DNA from: Liolophura sinensis
Taxonomy: Eukaryota > Mollusca > Polyplacophora > Chitonida > Chitonidae
Length of the DNA: 64,000 nucleotides
Assembly: GCF_032854445.1 (NCBI RefSeq)
Contig: NC_088300.1
Coordinates: forward strand, 994,001-1,058,000
Direction: 5' to 3'
In this document: piece after piece, positions 13,010 to 25,526 of the stretch
Position numbering within the stretch: position 1 is the first letter of the stretch
Layout of the letters: each line of letters begins with the position of its first letter
The notes under the pieces: model-generated
Told to the model about the DNA's origin: nothing
The model's input: only the letters and a program-made list of their open reading frames with translations
Databases searched by the model: none
Translations under genes and position numbers: made by a program

Positions 13010-13329
13010 GTAAGAGTCATTTTTTTTTTTTTTCAAAAATAAATGTTAGCTTTGGAGGTGACTGTATTGTCTTGTCTTACATGGAATTCAGTTAGCCTTT
13101 GGTGCCGCTTGACAGATTGACTTGTAAAACACAATGTGAAGGTCAAATCCAGGTCTTGGCCCCGTAAAAGTGGCGTTTCTCTGCATAAGAGAACACATTG
13201 TCAAAGTTCCACATTTTCACACTTTCCAAGGCATTGCCAAGTTTTCCAACATTCCAAAGGCCATTACCAAGTTTATACATGCACTTTGTTTTTAGACTAT
13301 GTTAAAAGATTTGATGTGAAAAATTTGAC

Positions 13330-13460
13330 AAATCAACTGACAGACTGGCCAATAGACAGACTGACCAACAAACAGACAACCAACAGACAGACCAACAGAC
13401 AGACAGAACAACGGACAGACTGGCCAGCGAACAGACAGAACAACAGACCAACAGAACAAC
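13330..13460. repeat. degenerate ACAGAC/ACCAAC short tandem repeat
   Basis: Imperfect repeats of CAGACAGACCAACAGA-like units. The 117-codon plus frame crossing it is Gln/Thr/Asn-rich and repeat-derived. Confidence 0.8.
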
Positions 13461-14689
13461 GTGTAAACAGCTGCTTATCGCAGCCATAAATGAGTGATAT
13501 TTACTGTTGGATGTACAAGTCTGTATGAGATGCTGACGTATGACCTAGTAATGCAGTAATGATAGACTCGGGTGCTGATGGAAAATTACCCATGATAGAA
13601 AGGGAAATTAAGGGCTCAATTCAGAAACCCATCTGCATTTATTGGGTAGGATCAAAAATTCAGATGTTTATACTGAACACAGAAATTCAGTAAGCAGATG
13701 GAAACCAGTGATCATGTCTTTAGTTCTGGTGCTATATGAAAATTGCCACAAGCCTGTTAGACCGTGAAGGTTTGCCTCTTTTAGAAAACAAACAAAAAAA
13801 AAAAACGCAAAAAACCTGCCAATCATTCAAAGGCATGTAATTAGGTTGCAGTATGTTACTCCTTTGACTTCTTGCTGTGATGAAATTTACTGGCCCCATT
13901 AAATCCACTCTCCCATGTGGGTAACATTTGATTTAGTTCAGTGGATAGTACGGACACCACTAATTTCCAGTGTAAACAGTGAAATGACAGAGAGTCCTGG
14001 CTGGCAGAAGGTTTTAGCTGGCTGTAAGTGGTTGAAATGCGTGACCTAGGGACATGGTTTTTTTTTCCCTGTCTGAATTAAGTTACTCATTATATTGTTA
14101 ACTTCAGGATTAATGGCTTCACATCCAACTGGATTTAATGGTGCAACATAAAATGGGCCAGTGTTCCAATCATTTAAGTTTTTTACCACTCGCTGGCTCT
14201 AGTTTTTGTTTTATTAAGCAAATTGTGTGCTTATTCATTTATTCCACTTCCCTGGTCACTGTAAGCCTCTTTTTCTGAATAAGATAACAGAATTGCAGAT
14301 GCTAATAAAGTGTTATCTAAATGTTGTTCAGAGAATCTATTGACACCTGCTCACATAGCCTTGAATACTGTGTCACATAGCTGGTCCAATTGATATACAT
14401 GCTAGTTTTTTGGAGCTGGTGAAAATACTCTCTAACTGAAGAGGCTAAGAGTTCTAATCCCTGAATTACCAATTCACATCAGAAGCTGAAACAGTTTTAG
14501 CCAACATTCCACATTGCCCTACTCTATATCACATTTCAGTTTTAGATGACTTATCTAATCAGCACAATGTGTATACATGTACATAACACATAGATGTGTG
14601 AACAGAAGATGGCATTTGGTTTGAAATGGGCACAAAATTTTCTTGATAAATGCAAATGTTGTATGTTTAATAGAGCACAGTATTAAATC

Positions 14690-15225
14690 ACATACTGGTC
14701 AGTGTGTAAATCATAATTGACTCGCTGTTCAGTGTGTAAATCATAAATGACTCGCTGGTCAGTGTGTAGATCATAAATGACTCGCTGGTCAGTGTGTAGA
14801 TCATAAATGACTTGCTGGTCAGTGTGTAAATCATAAATGACTCGCTGGTCAGTGTGTAAATCGTAAATGACTTGCTGGTCAGTGTGTAAATCATAAATGA
14901 CTCGCTGGTCAGTGTGTAGATCATAAATGACTCGCTGGTCAGTGTGTAGATCATAAATGACTTGCTGGTCAGTGTGTAAATCATAAATGACTCGCTGGTC
15001 AGTGTGTAAATCGTAAATGACTTGCTGGTCAGTGTGTAAATCATAAATGACTCGCTGGTCAGTGTGTAGATCATAAATGACTCGCTGGTCAGTGTGTAGA
15101 TCATAAATGACTTGCTGTTCAGTGTGTAAATCATAAATGACTCGCTGGTCAGTGTGTAAATCGTAAATGACTCGCTGGTCAGTGTGTAGGTCATAAATCA
15201 CTATGGTCAGCGTGTAAATCATAAT
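14690..15225. repeat. 30-bp minisatellite with five-unit higher-order pattern
   Basis: The unit is CAGTGTGTAAATCATAAATG plus ACTCGCTGGT, in about 17 copies. Units fall into four classes, defined by AAA/AGA before TC, TCATAA/TCGTAA, and CTCG/CTTG. From 14731 to 15180 the classes run A C D A B, three times in succession. This makes a 150-bp higher-order repeat. The 15190-15330 flank has degenerate copies. No stops occur in two minus frames because 30 is divisible by three. Confidence 0.95.
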
Positions 15226-15817
15226 TCACTCTCTGTTCTCTAAATCAGATCACTCGATCACTCGCTGGTCAGCGTGTAAATCACAAACCTTTCGATGGTC
15301 AGCGGGTAAATCATAAATCACATTATACTTCTTAATACTAGTTTCAAACTGTGCTCTGGTAACACATAGACTTTTTTTATTTTATTTTTAATTGTTATTT
15401 TTTTTGGGACGCGCATTGTTGGCTTGTAGCTGACTGGATGTCACGGTAGCTGTACATCGCTGCCATCTGTCGCTAGATTGACATCCTGCCTGGCCTGCTG
15501 ACTGCAGCTAGAGCATCCAGACATTGCACAAGTGGTGGGTTCTGCAATGTTAGTTAGTGGTGTACTTGTAGAAGTGCTAGCGTCCAGTATTGATTATTTT
15601 GCTAACATACTCTCATACTGCAACCGCTTCAGACAGTACATGCACATATGCTGCCTGCTGCACACATTGCAGTATGCTGCATCGCCTCACAATGCTAATC
15701 CCTAGATCCCACATTCATTCAAGTCAGTTGATCACAGTGGTGAGTAAAATTCCTAAAAATCCCCACCCCTAAAACACACAAAAAAACCAGTAAATTGAAT
15801 GAATGATATTTATAAAA

Positions 15818-16023
15818 CAACAAAGTCAAAGACTAGAAGCACACATGTAGTTAGTGCATACACTCACTCGTGATATTCCACAAGTGACATATTAAGTGTA
15901 GGCCTACAGTGGTCGCAATGCAACAAAGTCAAAGACTAGAAGCACACATGTAGTTAGTGCATACACGCACTCGTGATATTCCACAAGTGACATATTAAGT
16001 GTAGGCCTACAGTGGTCGCAATG
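15818..16023. repeat. 103-bp direct tandem duplication
   Basis: The copies at 15818-15920 and 15921-16023 differ at one base (CACTCACTCG versus CACGCACTCG). The unit begins CAACAAAGTCAAAGACTAGA and ends GTGGTCGCAATG. The near identity indicates a recent event. Confidence 0.95.
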
Positions 16024-16261
16024 CAGGTATGAATTTATTTCCCGCCTCCCAAAATACCAACCCTGTTCCCTACCTTAGCTTATACATGTACTTCGCTCAT
16101 ATACATATACATCCCTGTTTCTACTCCCATTGGCTATACACTGTGTATACTTTTGTCTGTCAGCATAATGAATCTGAAGCTGATCTAAAGTATCAGGCAG
16201 GTCTGCATATGGCCTTGGATTCCATGAATTTGTATGTACATATACAACACGACATTTCCAT

Positions 16262-17022
16262 GACAGAGTGTATGACATTGTTACAACATGGCAGTTGGAC
16301 AGACTCGATAGGGTTTTTTATGACATGGCAGTTGGACAGACACGATAGGGATTATTACGACATGACATTTGGACAGACGTGATAGGGATTATTACGACAT
16401 GACATTTGGACAGACGTGATAGGGACTATTATGACATGGCAGTTGGACAGACGCGATAGGGATTATTACGACATGACATTTGGACAGACGCGATAGGGAT
16501 TATTACGACATGACATTTGGACAGACGTGATAGGGATTATTATGACATGGCAGTTGGACAGACGTGATAGGGATTATTACATGACATTTGGACAGACGTG
16601 ATAGGGATTATTGTGACATGGCAGTTGGATAGGCGCGATAGGGATTATTACAACATGGCAGTTGGACAGACGTGATAGGGATTATTACAGCATGGCAGTT
16701 GGACAGATGCGATAGGGATTATTACAGCATGGCAGTTGGACAGAGGGGATAGGGATTATTACAACATGGCAGTTGGATAGACATGATAGGGATTATTATG
16801 ACATGGCAGTTGGACAGACGTGATAGGGATTATTACAACATGGCAGTTGGACAGACGTGATAGGGATTATTACAGCATGGCAGTTGGACAGAGGCGATAG
16901 GGATTATTACAACATGGCAGTTGGATAGACATGATAGGGATTATTATGACATGGCAGTTGGATAGACATGATAGGGATTATTATGACATGGCAGTTGGAT
17001 AGACATGATAGGGATTCTGAGC
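16262..17022. repeat. 37-bp minisatellite, about 20 copies
   Basis: The unit reads GACATGGCAGTTGGACAGAC followed by GTGATAGGGATTATTAC. Variants include CATGACATTTGGAC, GACGCG and GACATG, and some units are shortened by a few bases. Confidence 0.95.
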
Positions 17023-17249
17023 CAGTTTGACTGCTAACCACTGATAGATATTTATTGCATATGTGCAATATAAGTATATAGTCGCTGGGAAGGAACAGAT
17101 TCAAAACTTTGTCTCAGTGGTTTACCCACCTTAAATTCCAAGACTGCGAGATGCAGGTCAAAATGTGTTCATACCTGTGCCTTTTTATATTCCTTAAAGT
17201 GGAGGATGTGTGACCTATAGGTTTTCAGGATCAGAGCAGTTGTGAACGC

Positions 17250-17895
17250 AAAGGTCCAACCTAGATGTGGGTGGAGACTGTATGCCACTAACCTGACCTG
17301 TCAAAATGAACATATAGATCTAACCTAGATGTGTGTGAATACTGTATGCCACTCACCTAACCTGTCAAAGTGAGTGAGTGAGTGAGTGCTTGGGGTTGTT
17401 GTACAATTTTTTCAGTCATATGACGACGAACTGACCTGTCAAAATGAACATATAGGTCTAACCTAGATGTGGGTGGAGACTGTATGGCACTCACCCGACC
17501 TGTCAAAATGAACATATAGATCTAACCTAGATGTGGGTGAAGGCTGAATGCCACTCACCTGACCTGTCAAAATGGACATATAGGTCTAACCTAGATATGG
17601 GTGGAGACTGTATGCCACTCACCTGACCTCTCAAAATGGACATATAGGTCTAACCTAGATATGGGTGGAGACTGTATGCCACTCACCTGACCTGTCAAAA
17701 TGAACATATAGTTCTAACCTAGATGTGGGTGGAGACTGTGCCACTCACCTGACCTGTCAAAATGGACATATAGGTCTAACCTAGATGTGGGTGGAGACTG
17801 TATGCCACTCACCTGACCTGTCAAAATGAACATATAGGTCTAACCTAGATGTGGGTGGAGACTGTTTGCCACTCACCTGACCTCTCAAAATCAGC
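17250..17895. repeat. 64-bp minisatellite, about 9-10 copies, interrupted by a SINE tail
   Basis: The unit contains AACATATAGGTCTAACCTAG, ATGTGGGTGGAGACTGTATG and CCACTCACCTGACCTGTCAAAATG (the last split here as CCACTCACCT and GACCTGTCAAAATG). The array is interrupted at 17370-17430 by a foreign fragment. Confidence 0.9.
17370..17430 (-). mobile_element. 3' tail of a type-B SINE inside the minisatellite
   Basis: On the minus strand the fragment reads TCGTCGTCATATGACTGAAA, a T-rich linker, then AACCCCAAGCACTCACTCAC. This matches the SINE tail at 31290-31362. The minisatellite text CCTGTCAAA lies on both sides, which is either a target duplication or the next repeat unit. Only about 60 bases are present, so this is a strongly 5'-truncated insertion. 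Confidence 0.8.
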
Positions 17896-18654
17896 TTTCA
17901 GAAGAACATTAAGGACTTAAAATGATACTTTTGATGCAATACGTAAGAATTCGGATAAGAAATGAATGAAACTTCACAAAAAACTCTTAGGTGGCTATAT
18001 AAGCTGATGGATCAGTCAGAATGAAGCAAAATGTGCCACTTGGATAAAAGCTAAAATTGAGGTGAAATAGGATATGTAGTAGTAACATAAGCTGCACTTT
18101 TTCCATTGTTTAACTCCTGAAGATTATTATACTACACTCATGGTTGGTTGAGAAAATCATTGTCACTTTTCAGTGCAATACGCATTATGATTATGTTTTT
18201 TATACATGCCTTGACCCAGTGACGAGGTGAAGGCTGCCTCTGGTTTGCTGATCACAGAGATGATATGTTATGTAACCATCAGGCGTCCAATAAGAGTGAT
18301 GCATTCTGGTTTTAAAAAAATTCCTCTTTCATCTCTACACCTCTGGGCCGTACATGCAGCCATGTTAAAGGCAAACAAGAAAAAAAAAAAAGAAAAACAA
18401 TAAGAAAAAGCCATTTGATTGGCTGGTGGAGACTGGTGTTCCTTGGACTATGTATCAAACTGTTGCCATGGTTTCGCATGCATCTGTTTTGTACCATTCT
18501 TTACAGAAAAGATTACATGAGAGAAGGCGGTTATTTCTTATTTTGTTTTATAAATGACACCATGTTTGTGGAGCAGTTTTAGTTATCTGATTCTATGCAG
18601 CCAATTAGGTCAATATGTCTTCATGTATAATGGAAGACATTCACAGTGCAAGGC

Positions 18655-19822
18655 TGTGCAGCTGTCTGTGATTATCTGCAGCACACTGAATGGTAGGCTA
18701 AAGAGGAATGTGCCACACTGAGTGGTAGGCTACAGAGGCATGTGCTGCACTTCACTGAGTGGTAGGCTATAAAGGTATGTGCCACACTTCACTGAGTGGT
18801 AGGCTACAGAGGCATGGGCTGCACTTCAGTGAGCGGTAGGCTATAGAGGCATGTGCTGCACTTCACTGAGTGGTAGGCTACAGAGGCATGTGCTGCACTT
18901 CACTGAGTGGTAGGCTATGGAGGTATGTGCCACACTTCACTGAGTGGTAGGCTACAGAGGCATATGCTGCACTTCAGTGAGCGGTAGGCTATAGAGGTAT
19001 GTGCTGCACTTCACTGAGTGGTAGGTATAGAGGTATGTGCCACACTTCACTGAGTGGTAGGCTACAGAGGCATGTGGTGCACTTCACTGAGTGGTAGGCT
19101 ATAGAGGTATGTGCCACACTTCACTGAGTGGTAGGCTACAGAGGCATGTGCTGCACTTCAGTGAGCGGTAGGCTATAGAGGCATGTGCTGCACTTCACTG
19201 AGTGGTAGGCTACAGAGGCATGTGCAGCACTTCAGTGAGTGGTAGACTACAGAGGCATGTGCAGCACTTCACTGAGCGGTAGGCTATAGAGGAATGTGCT
19301 GCACTTCACTGAGTGGTAGACTACAGAGGCATGTGCTGCACTTCAGTGAGTGGTAGGCTACAGAGGCATGTGCTGCACTTCACTGAGTGGTAGGCTACAG
19401 AGTCATGTGCAGCACTTCACTGAGTGGTAGGCTACAGGGGCATGTTCCACACTTCACTGAGTGGTAGGCTATAGAGGCATGTGCAGCACTTCAGTGAGTG
19501 GTAGGCTATAGAGGCATGTGCAGCACTTCAGTGAGTGGTAGGTTATAGAGGCATGTGCTGCACTTCACTGAGTGGTAGGCTGTAGAGGCATGTGCTGCAC
19601 TTCAGTGAGCGGTAGGCTGTAGAGGCATGTGCTGCACTTCACTGAGTGGTAGGCTACAGAGGCATGTGCTGCACTTCAGTGAGCGGTAGGCTACAGAGGC
19701 ATGTGCTGCACTTCACTGAGCGGTAGGCTATAGAGTTATGTGCCACACTTCACTGAGTGGTAGGCTATAGAGGTATGTGCAGCACTTCAGTGAGCGGTAG
19801 GCTATAGAGGCATGAGCAGCAC
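18655..19822. repeat. 37-bp minisatellite, about 31 copies
   Basis: The unit is CACTGAGTGGTAGGCTACAG followed by AGGCATGTGCTGCACTT. Recurrent alternatives (CAGTGAGCGG, GGCTATAG, GTGCCACACTT, GTGCAGCACTT) occur in repeating combinations. This hints at multi-unit duplication. Its length equals that of the 16.3-17.0 kb array, but the sequence is unrelated. Confidence 0.95.
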
Positions 19823-20159
19823 TTTCCAAGAATGGAAATTGAGCTACATTTACAAGCTAGCATTTTACAGAGATTTGTCTGCAGAAACCGCATGGACAGC
19901 CTTTGAGAGCAGGTCTGCGCCACTGTGCAGTTGGCACAGTTGAAATTATCAGTGCAGTGGCCTGGGACAACGACGGCTCGGCAGTGAAGCTGTACAGTCG
20001 CGGGCAGTAGATGAGTCACCTTCTCTGTGGGTATTCACAGAACTAGCGCAGCTTTACGTCAGCCAGTCAAGGGATGAAAATATTTCCTCTTGAACCAATC
20101 AGATAACAGGTTTACCCAAAGTCTGCTGACCTACTTATTGATCTGGTTCGCTCTTGCAG

Positions 20160-20249
20160 AGTGGGCTTGAGCTAAGTCCGTGTGTGCCTACAGCCATAAT
20201 ATTATTGTGACGAGGCTCTAGAGGAGTAGGGTCTTCAGTTTCACTCTGG
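20160..20249 (+). other. candidate 90-bp exon, probably non-coding or alternative end
   Basis: The sequence is bounded by CTCTTGCAG (to 20159) and by CTCTGG|GTAAGTAG at 20250, two good splice signals. All three frames contain stops. Read in phase 0 from the BH3 exon it would add 16 residues ending in a small hydrophobic run (AIILL) before TGA. It could be an alternative terminal or stop-containing cassette exon, a 5' leader exon of another transcript, or chance. Confidence 0.22.
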
Positions 20250-21469
20250 GTAAGTAGCAGTTTACATGTATCACTGAAATGAGAAAATAGATATACTATG
20301 TAGTTATCATTGATGGTGCAGAAATTGCAGTGGGTTCATCCATTCACACCACACTGAAAAATATGAAATTACAGATTTGAGCGGTATTTTTGCAGGGTAT
20401 TCTCTAGACCCCCCAAACGTAATCTGCCTGCAATATGTACAGGTTAGTGGCCTGGCCTGAAACACTGTCATTGAAGGAACATTCGATTTAGTTGGCTGTG
20501 GACGGAGTTGTCCTACTCAAGTCCTGCATTTCTGACCCTACTCCAAATTAATTGGGTGTCGTTATGGCAACGACAGGTCAATATTTATGTGGGTAGCTGA
20601 CGTAAACTGTGGTGTGTTTTGACGAGACGTGAGCCAAACAGACCTGAATCAGATTAAAATTAACTCCACAGAAGGCCACGTGGCATGTCTTTATCACAGA
20701 TAAAATGTTTGATTAGAAATAACTGTAGACTGTTCAATAAAAATAGGGCCATTGACGTCAGATCGGCTTTGTATACTTCTGTGTGTTGTTCGAAATTTCG
20801 TAATACCATCTGCCAAGGCGTGATCTGATGAAAGATTTCATTAATTCATAGGTATGGTGCTGAATGCTAGTTTCTATTTTCACACATTTATTGATTGTCC
20901 AAACGTTTAGCAGAACATTGAAGTGTTAGAGAAATCGTTGCCTTTATCCAGTAACAGCTTTTTAATTTGTGGTTGGGTGATCTCAGCTGCTGTCTTCAGA
21001 TTAAGTGCTTGTTAATAACCTGCATGTTAATCACTGCTGATTAAACAATTATTAGTATCTTTGTATTCAAAGTTTCACAAAATTAAGACCGTAAACAGAT
21101 CTGTAATACATGTGATGAGGCATTCTGCATACTGCATTCTAGACAGTAAGGGTACATTGTTAAGCTGGCTTCGGCACTCCAGTAATGTCATATGTCATAC
21201 ACTGTACGTCGTATGTCTGAGCACTGTCTAACATCAACATGGTTTTTGGTTGTCATAATTTGAACATGCCTGTTTAAGAGCATTGTTGTGACATAGAGCA
21301 TCAGTCTATTTCTTATGTTTGTCACCATATTTCAGCATCAAAGATTTTTGGTGTTTGTTGAGGTCATTTAAGTTTCAGGCTTTGATTATGTCGAGTGACA
21401 TGAGGAACTTATCCGACATTCAATCAGTCAATCTTTGCCGCTTGTATAGTTGACCCGATTTTCATTTCT

Positions 21470-22332
21470 GTTTATAAAGTTGAACAGTCTGATGTTATGA
21501 ACATACCTGACTTATAAAGTTGAACGACTGCTGTTATGAACATATCTGACTTATAAAGTTGAATGATTGATGTTATGCACATATCTGACTTATGAAGTTG
21601 AACGGCTGATGTTATGAACATATCTGTGACTTATAAAGTTGAACGATTGATGTTATGCACATATCTGACTTATAAAGTTGAATGGCTGATGTTATGAACA
21701 TATCTGTGACTTGTGAAGTTGAACGGCTGATGTTATGAACATATTTGTGGCTTATAAAGTTTGAACGGACTGATGTTATGAACATATCTGTGACTTATGA
21801 AGTTGAACAGCTGATGTTATGAACATACCTGACTTATAAAGTTGAACAGCTGATGTTATGAACATATCTGTGACTTATGAAGTTGAACGGCTGATGTTAT
21901 GTACATATTTGTGGCTTATAAAGTTGAACCACTGATGTTATGAACATATCTGTGACTTATAAAGTTGAACAGCTGATGTTATGAACATATCTGTGACTTA
22001 TGAAGTTGAACGGCTGATGTTATGAACATATTTGTGGCTTATAAAGTTGAACGACTGATGTTATGAACATATCTGTGACTTATAAAGTTGAACGGCTGAT
22101 GTAATGAACATATTTGTGGCTTATAAAGTTGAACGACTGATGTTATGAACATATTTGTGGCTTATAAAGTTGAACGACTGATGTTATGAACATATCTGTG
22201 ACTTATAAAGTTGAATGGCTGATGTTATGAACATATTTGTGGCTTATAATGTTGAACGGCTGATGTTATGAACATATTTGTGGCTTATAAAGTTGAACAG
22301 CTGATGTTATGAACATATCTGTGACTTTAACT
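21470..22332. repeat. 41-bp minisatellite, about 21 copies
   Basis: The unit is GTTGAACGGCTGATGTTATG followed by AACATATCTGTGACTTATAAA. A subset of units carries TTTGTGGCTTATAAA and others lack TGT. It ends about 130 bases before the candidate exon at 22463. Confidence 0.95.
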
Positions 22333-22462
22333 ACAGCTGATGCAATTCGCATAGTTGGTCAAAATGTCATTGGTGTAGGTCTTCATTGCTTATCCATCAG
22401 CAGCATATTGTGTGGATTATGTGATCATGTTAACGGATGAAGCTTTCTGCATTATCTTACAG

Positions 22463-22724
22463 AGCTCGCGTCACCGTGCCACCTCCACCTCTGGTCGCCA
22501 CCCTGCCTCAGCCTCTGGCCGCCACCCCACCCCAACTGGTCTCCACCCCATCCTCCTACCCCAGTGATGGATCGCGTGTTGGTATTTGGCAGAGTCTACG
22601 CTGGTGGATCCACACTTCATCTCTGGCGTCTGGCGGAACCTCACAGCGCCGTGTGAACGCCTTACCACGTCGCCCGGAGTCAACGCCACCCCGTCACATG
22701 GCACCTGATCCAGACCAAATTTGA
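22463..22724 (+). CDS. candidate exon, proline-rich, frame uncertain
   Basis: This G+C-rich island in A+T-rich DNA follows TTATCTTACAG. One frame is open for 87 codons and stops at TGA 22722-22724, exactly where the composition drops. It is proline-rich (PPPPLVATLPQPLAATPPQ) and contains RVGIWQSLRWWIH. That frame needs an upstream exon ending in phase 2, whereas the BH3 exon ends in phase 0. Read in phase 0, the exon gives 34 residues with GRHP repeats, then TGA. An acceptor two bases later opens the third frame to a stop at 22654. The minus strand is also partly open and has GTAAGA at the mirrored edge. It is the best candidate for the next or last exon of the BH3 gene, but product and frame are unproven. 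Confidence 0.35.
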
Positions 22725-24640
22725 TTGGTTATCATCATAACCGAGAAGAAATCAACTCACACTGTCAACAGATGAGATACATTTTCTTCAGCCTTTGCTT
22801 TTTTAGTGTTTGAACTTTTTTTCTTTTGTATTTGGGTAAATGTTTACATTATAAAATTTTTGTTTTTACACATTTTGTAGAACAAATGATTCTCTTATTC
22901 ATTTTTATGATGTCTCCACTGACATTTAACAAAGTACAGAGTACCAGCATGGTAAAGTTCATGTCAAGGGTCATCTACCAGTTTGTTTGGTCACAGTGAA
23001 ATCATGGTTACATTTCTTTACATCACAATCGTACCATTATTCAGTGCTACAAATTATCATTTATGGGCAATATTTTTGTAAGAAATAATTTTGAGAGAGA
23101 AAAGAGTAATGCATTTTTTAAAAAGCACTTCATGCATTACAAGTTGCTGAAAACTGTTACAAATGCCATGTCATTCACCGATTGCGCCTGTAAGGCACTG
23201 GCAAATATCAGCTGTCCATCCACACTAACTTATGCACTTGAGCTAAAGAACGACACAATGTCCCCTTGGAAACGATAATGCAATCAGAGGGCAGTGAGGC
23301 TCTCCCCAGGGGAATACTACCAATGCAATTCACTCCCCTTTGTAAGGAAGGGTTTGGAGGTTAATACTGTTGTTGTTGTTTGTTGTAAGAACTTGACAAG
23401 TAGTACACCACGCACATGACTATACATGGTATCATTTTGTTATGACTACAGTGTTGTTTTATCTGATACAAGTGGAGCAAAATATTTCCTGACATTTGTC
23501 ATTTGCTCATTGTGAATAGCCCACAGTAGCTCAAGATCACCATTTTTGTATCACAGACTTTTTGATTAGTGCCATTAGCATTCTGAAATCTATCGGAAAA
23601 GTGACAACGTAAGAAAGACGTTCATACTCATCCCAATGTGACCCTGAACCTACACATACATCAAAGAAAATATCACACTAAAAAAAATTTGATGATTACA
23701 TGTATGGCATTTCTGTCATGGTATTTTCAAATATATTGTGCCATTGTTGAAAAACAAAACAAAAGTTTGTCAACAATGTGAGCACAGTTTTGGGAGCCCC
23801 TCTGGTGGAGAACCTATACTTAAAGACTTGAAGCCATTTTATCTCCAGAACTGTGCTTTGTCCTAGCTCATCTACCATTTAGTGTCATCACCAGCAAATC
23901 TAGTCAGTATCTAGTCCAGCCATGCTACCATCACAGTCAGTCAAATCACCTGTCATTTGTTCATGTTTTTGATTGGCTGGCCTCACCATTTTGATGGAGA
24001 AAGCCCATATGATTGGTCACATGGTTTGTGTGCTTCCTGATGCCAAAGATATTTTAGAGTAGCTACAGTATATTTTGGTAGCCAAAAACACAAGATAATC
24101 AATATTCCATGGTATCATCATGGTAGAGTAGGCCTACAAATGCGTATTGACCTCATCAACAAATCTTCACAGGGCATCATATCATCATTTTTCACAAATA
24201 CACAACAACATAACCTTGATATTTGTATAGGACTTTTTGAACAAAAATTCGCTTGTACAATCATGTAATCAGATATCCAAATAATCTTTTTAATATTTTA
24301 TAATAACTACACAGCCCTGCATTTCATGATCTGAACAACCCAGTTTTGCCTCATGCAGAATTGTGGTGAACTATTCATGTAGTGCTTATAAAAGAAAGTA
24401 TGACGATGAGCAAGAAAAGCAAAAAAAAAGTAACAGCTGTAGAGAGCAACTTTGAGAACAGGGCTGTATATAACAGGATCAGAATTCTCTATGTTTTATC
24501 AATGACATTTGAAAAAGTGTAAACTTTTGACTCAGCAGCATTTGTATAAAGTGAGTTGAGCATGTCAAGGCTAGAAATACTGTTATGAGAACTAAATTTA
24601 GTGGTTTTGAAAGTCTTTGAAATTTTGTCTTAATGACTAA
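22725..24640. other. no gene recognised; possible 3' untranslated or intron DNA
   Basis: A+T-rich and CpG-poor, with no motif-bearing frame. It directly follows the candidate exon and could be its untranslated tail. Confidence 0.4.
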
Positions 24641-24644
24641 GAAA

Positions 24645-24806
24645 TGTACATGTATAACAGTTAGTGTACACATATGTACATGTATAACAGTTAGTGTACA
24701 CATATGTACATGTATAACGGTTAGTGTACACATATGTACATGTATAACAGTTAGTGTACACATATGTACATGTATAACAGTTAGTGTACACATATGTACA
24801 TGTACA
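24645..24806. repeat. 30-bp minisatellite, 5-6 copies
   Basis: The unit is TGTACATGTATAACAGTTAG followed by TGTACACATA. Each unit carries overlapping palindromes (TGTACATGTA), so single strands could fold. Confidence 0.95.
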
Positions 24807-24955
24807 GTGTAGCCATGTGCACATGTTTGCAATTTCCTCCCATCCAAGGCAGCAGTTCTATACATGAATGTGGTTTAATGATTTACCAAGCTTGCTGTAC
24901 ATATACTTGTGATGTGTCAGAAGTAAAATGCTGATCATTCTAATCTCATCATTGG

Positions 24956-25212
24956 TTACAAGCAGTGGTGTTGCTCCATGGTTGTCAAGCAGTGGTGTTG
25001 CTTCATGGTTGTCAAGCATTGGTGTTGCTCCATGGTTGTCAAGCATTGGTGTTGCTCCATGGTTGTCAAGCAGTGGTGTTGCTCCATGGTTGTCAAGCAG
25101 TGGTGTAGCTCCATGGTTGTCAAGCAGTGGTGTTGCTCCATGGTTGTCAAGCAGTGGTGTTGCTCCATGGTTGTCAAGCAGTAGTGTTACTCCATGGTTG
25201 TCAAGCAGTTGT
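24956..25212. repeat. 27-bp minisatellite, 9 copies
   Basis: The unit is AGCAGTGGTGTTGCTCCATG plus GTTGTCA. It is open in several frames on both strands (27 is divisible by three), giving repeats such as SSSGVAPWL, a by-product of periodicity. Confidence 0.95.
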
Positions 25213-25526
25213 TGATTGCTTCCGCCATTTGTAATTGGTAATCTTGTGTAGTGTATGAGCAGTCATCATCTTGTGCCTTGTACCTTTTTGTAAATGCTGC
25301 TATTAACCATTAGGCAAATGGCAGTGCCACAATTGTGCATTTTTTGTAGAAAAATCTATGCCAAATTGTGATCATCAGATTTGGATTTGAAACTAGAGAC
25401 AGGTGAATATCCTGTATTTTTCTGCCACATGTATCACCATGGTTGTGGCATCATTGTCAAATGGAAAATAACTGTAACCATGACATTAACATTATGACAC
25501 ATTTTCATCAACATTCTTTTGTCTAG

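Larger units (their letters stand above)
13010..22462 (+). other. probable 9.4-kb intron filled with minisatellites
   Basis: The stretch starts with a GTAAGA donor at 13010. If exon 22463 belongs to the same transcript, it ends with CTTACAG at 22456-22462. It contains five long tandem arrays, a 103-bp duplication and one small SINE tail; unique DNA between them shows no recognised gene. A degenerate ACAGAC-type repeat lies at 13330-13460. 19823-20159 and 20250-21469 are unique sequence without a clear gene. Confidence 0.45.

Noticed and set aside
14683-15222. 179-codon minus-strand repetitive protein
   Set aside because: A 30-bp array is open in two frames, with identical nucleotide-level conservation in all codon positions, so there is no sign of selection on protein.
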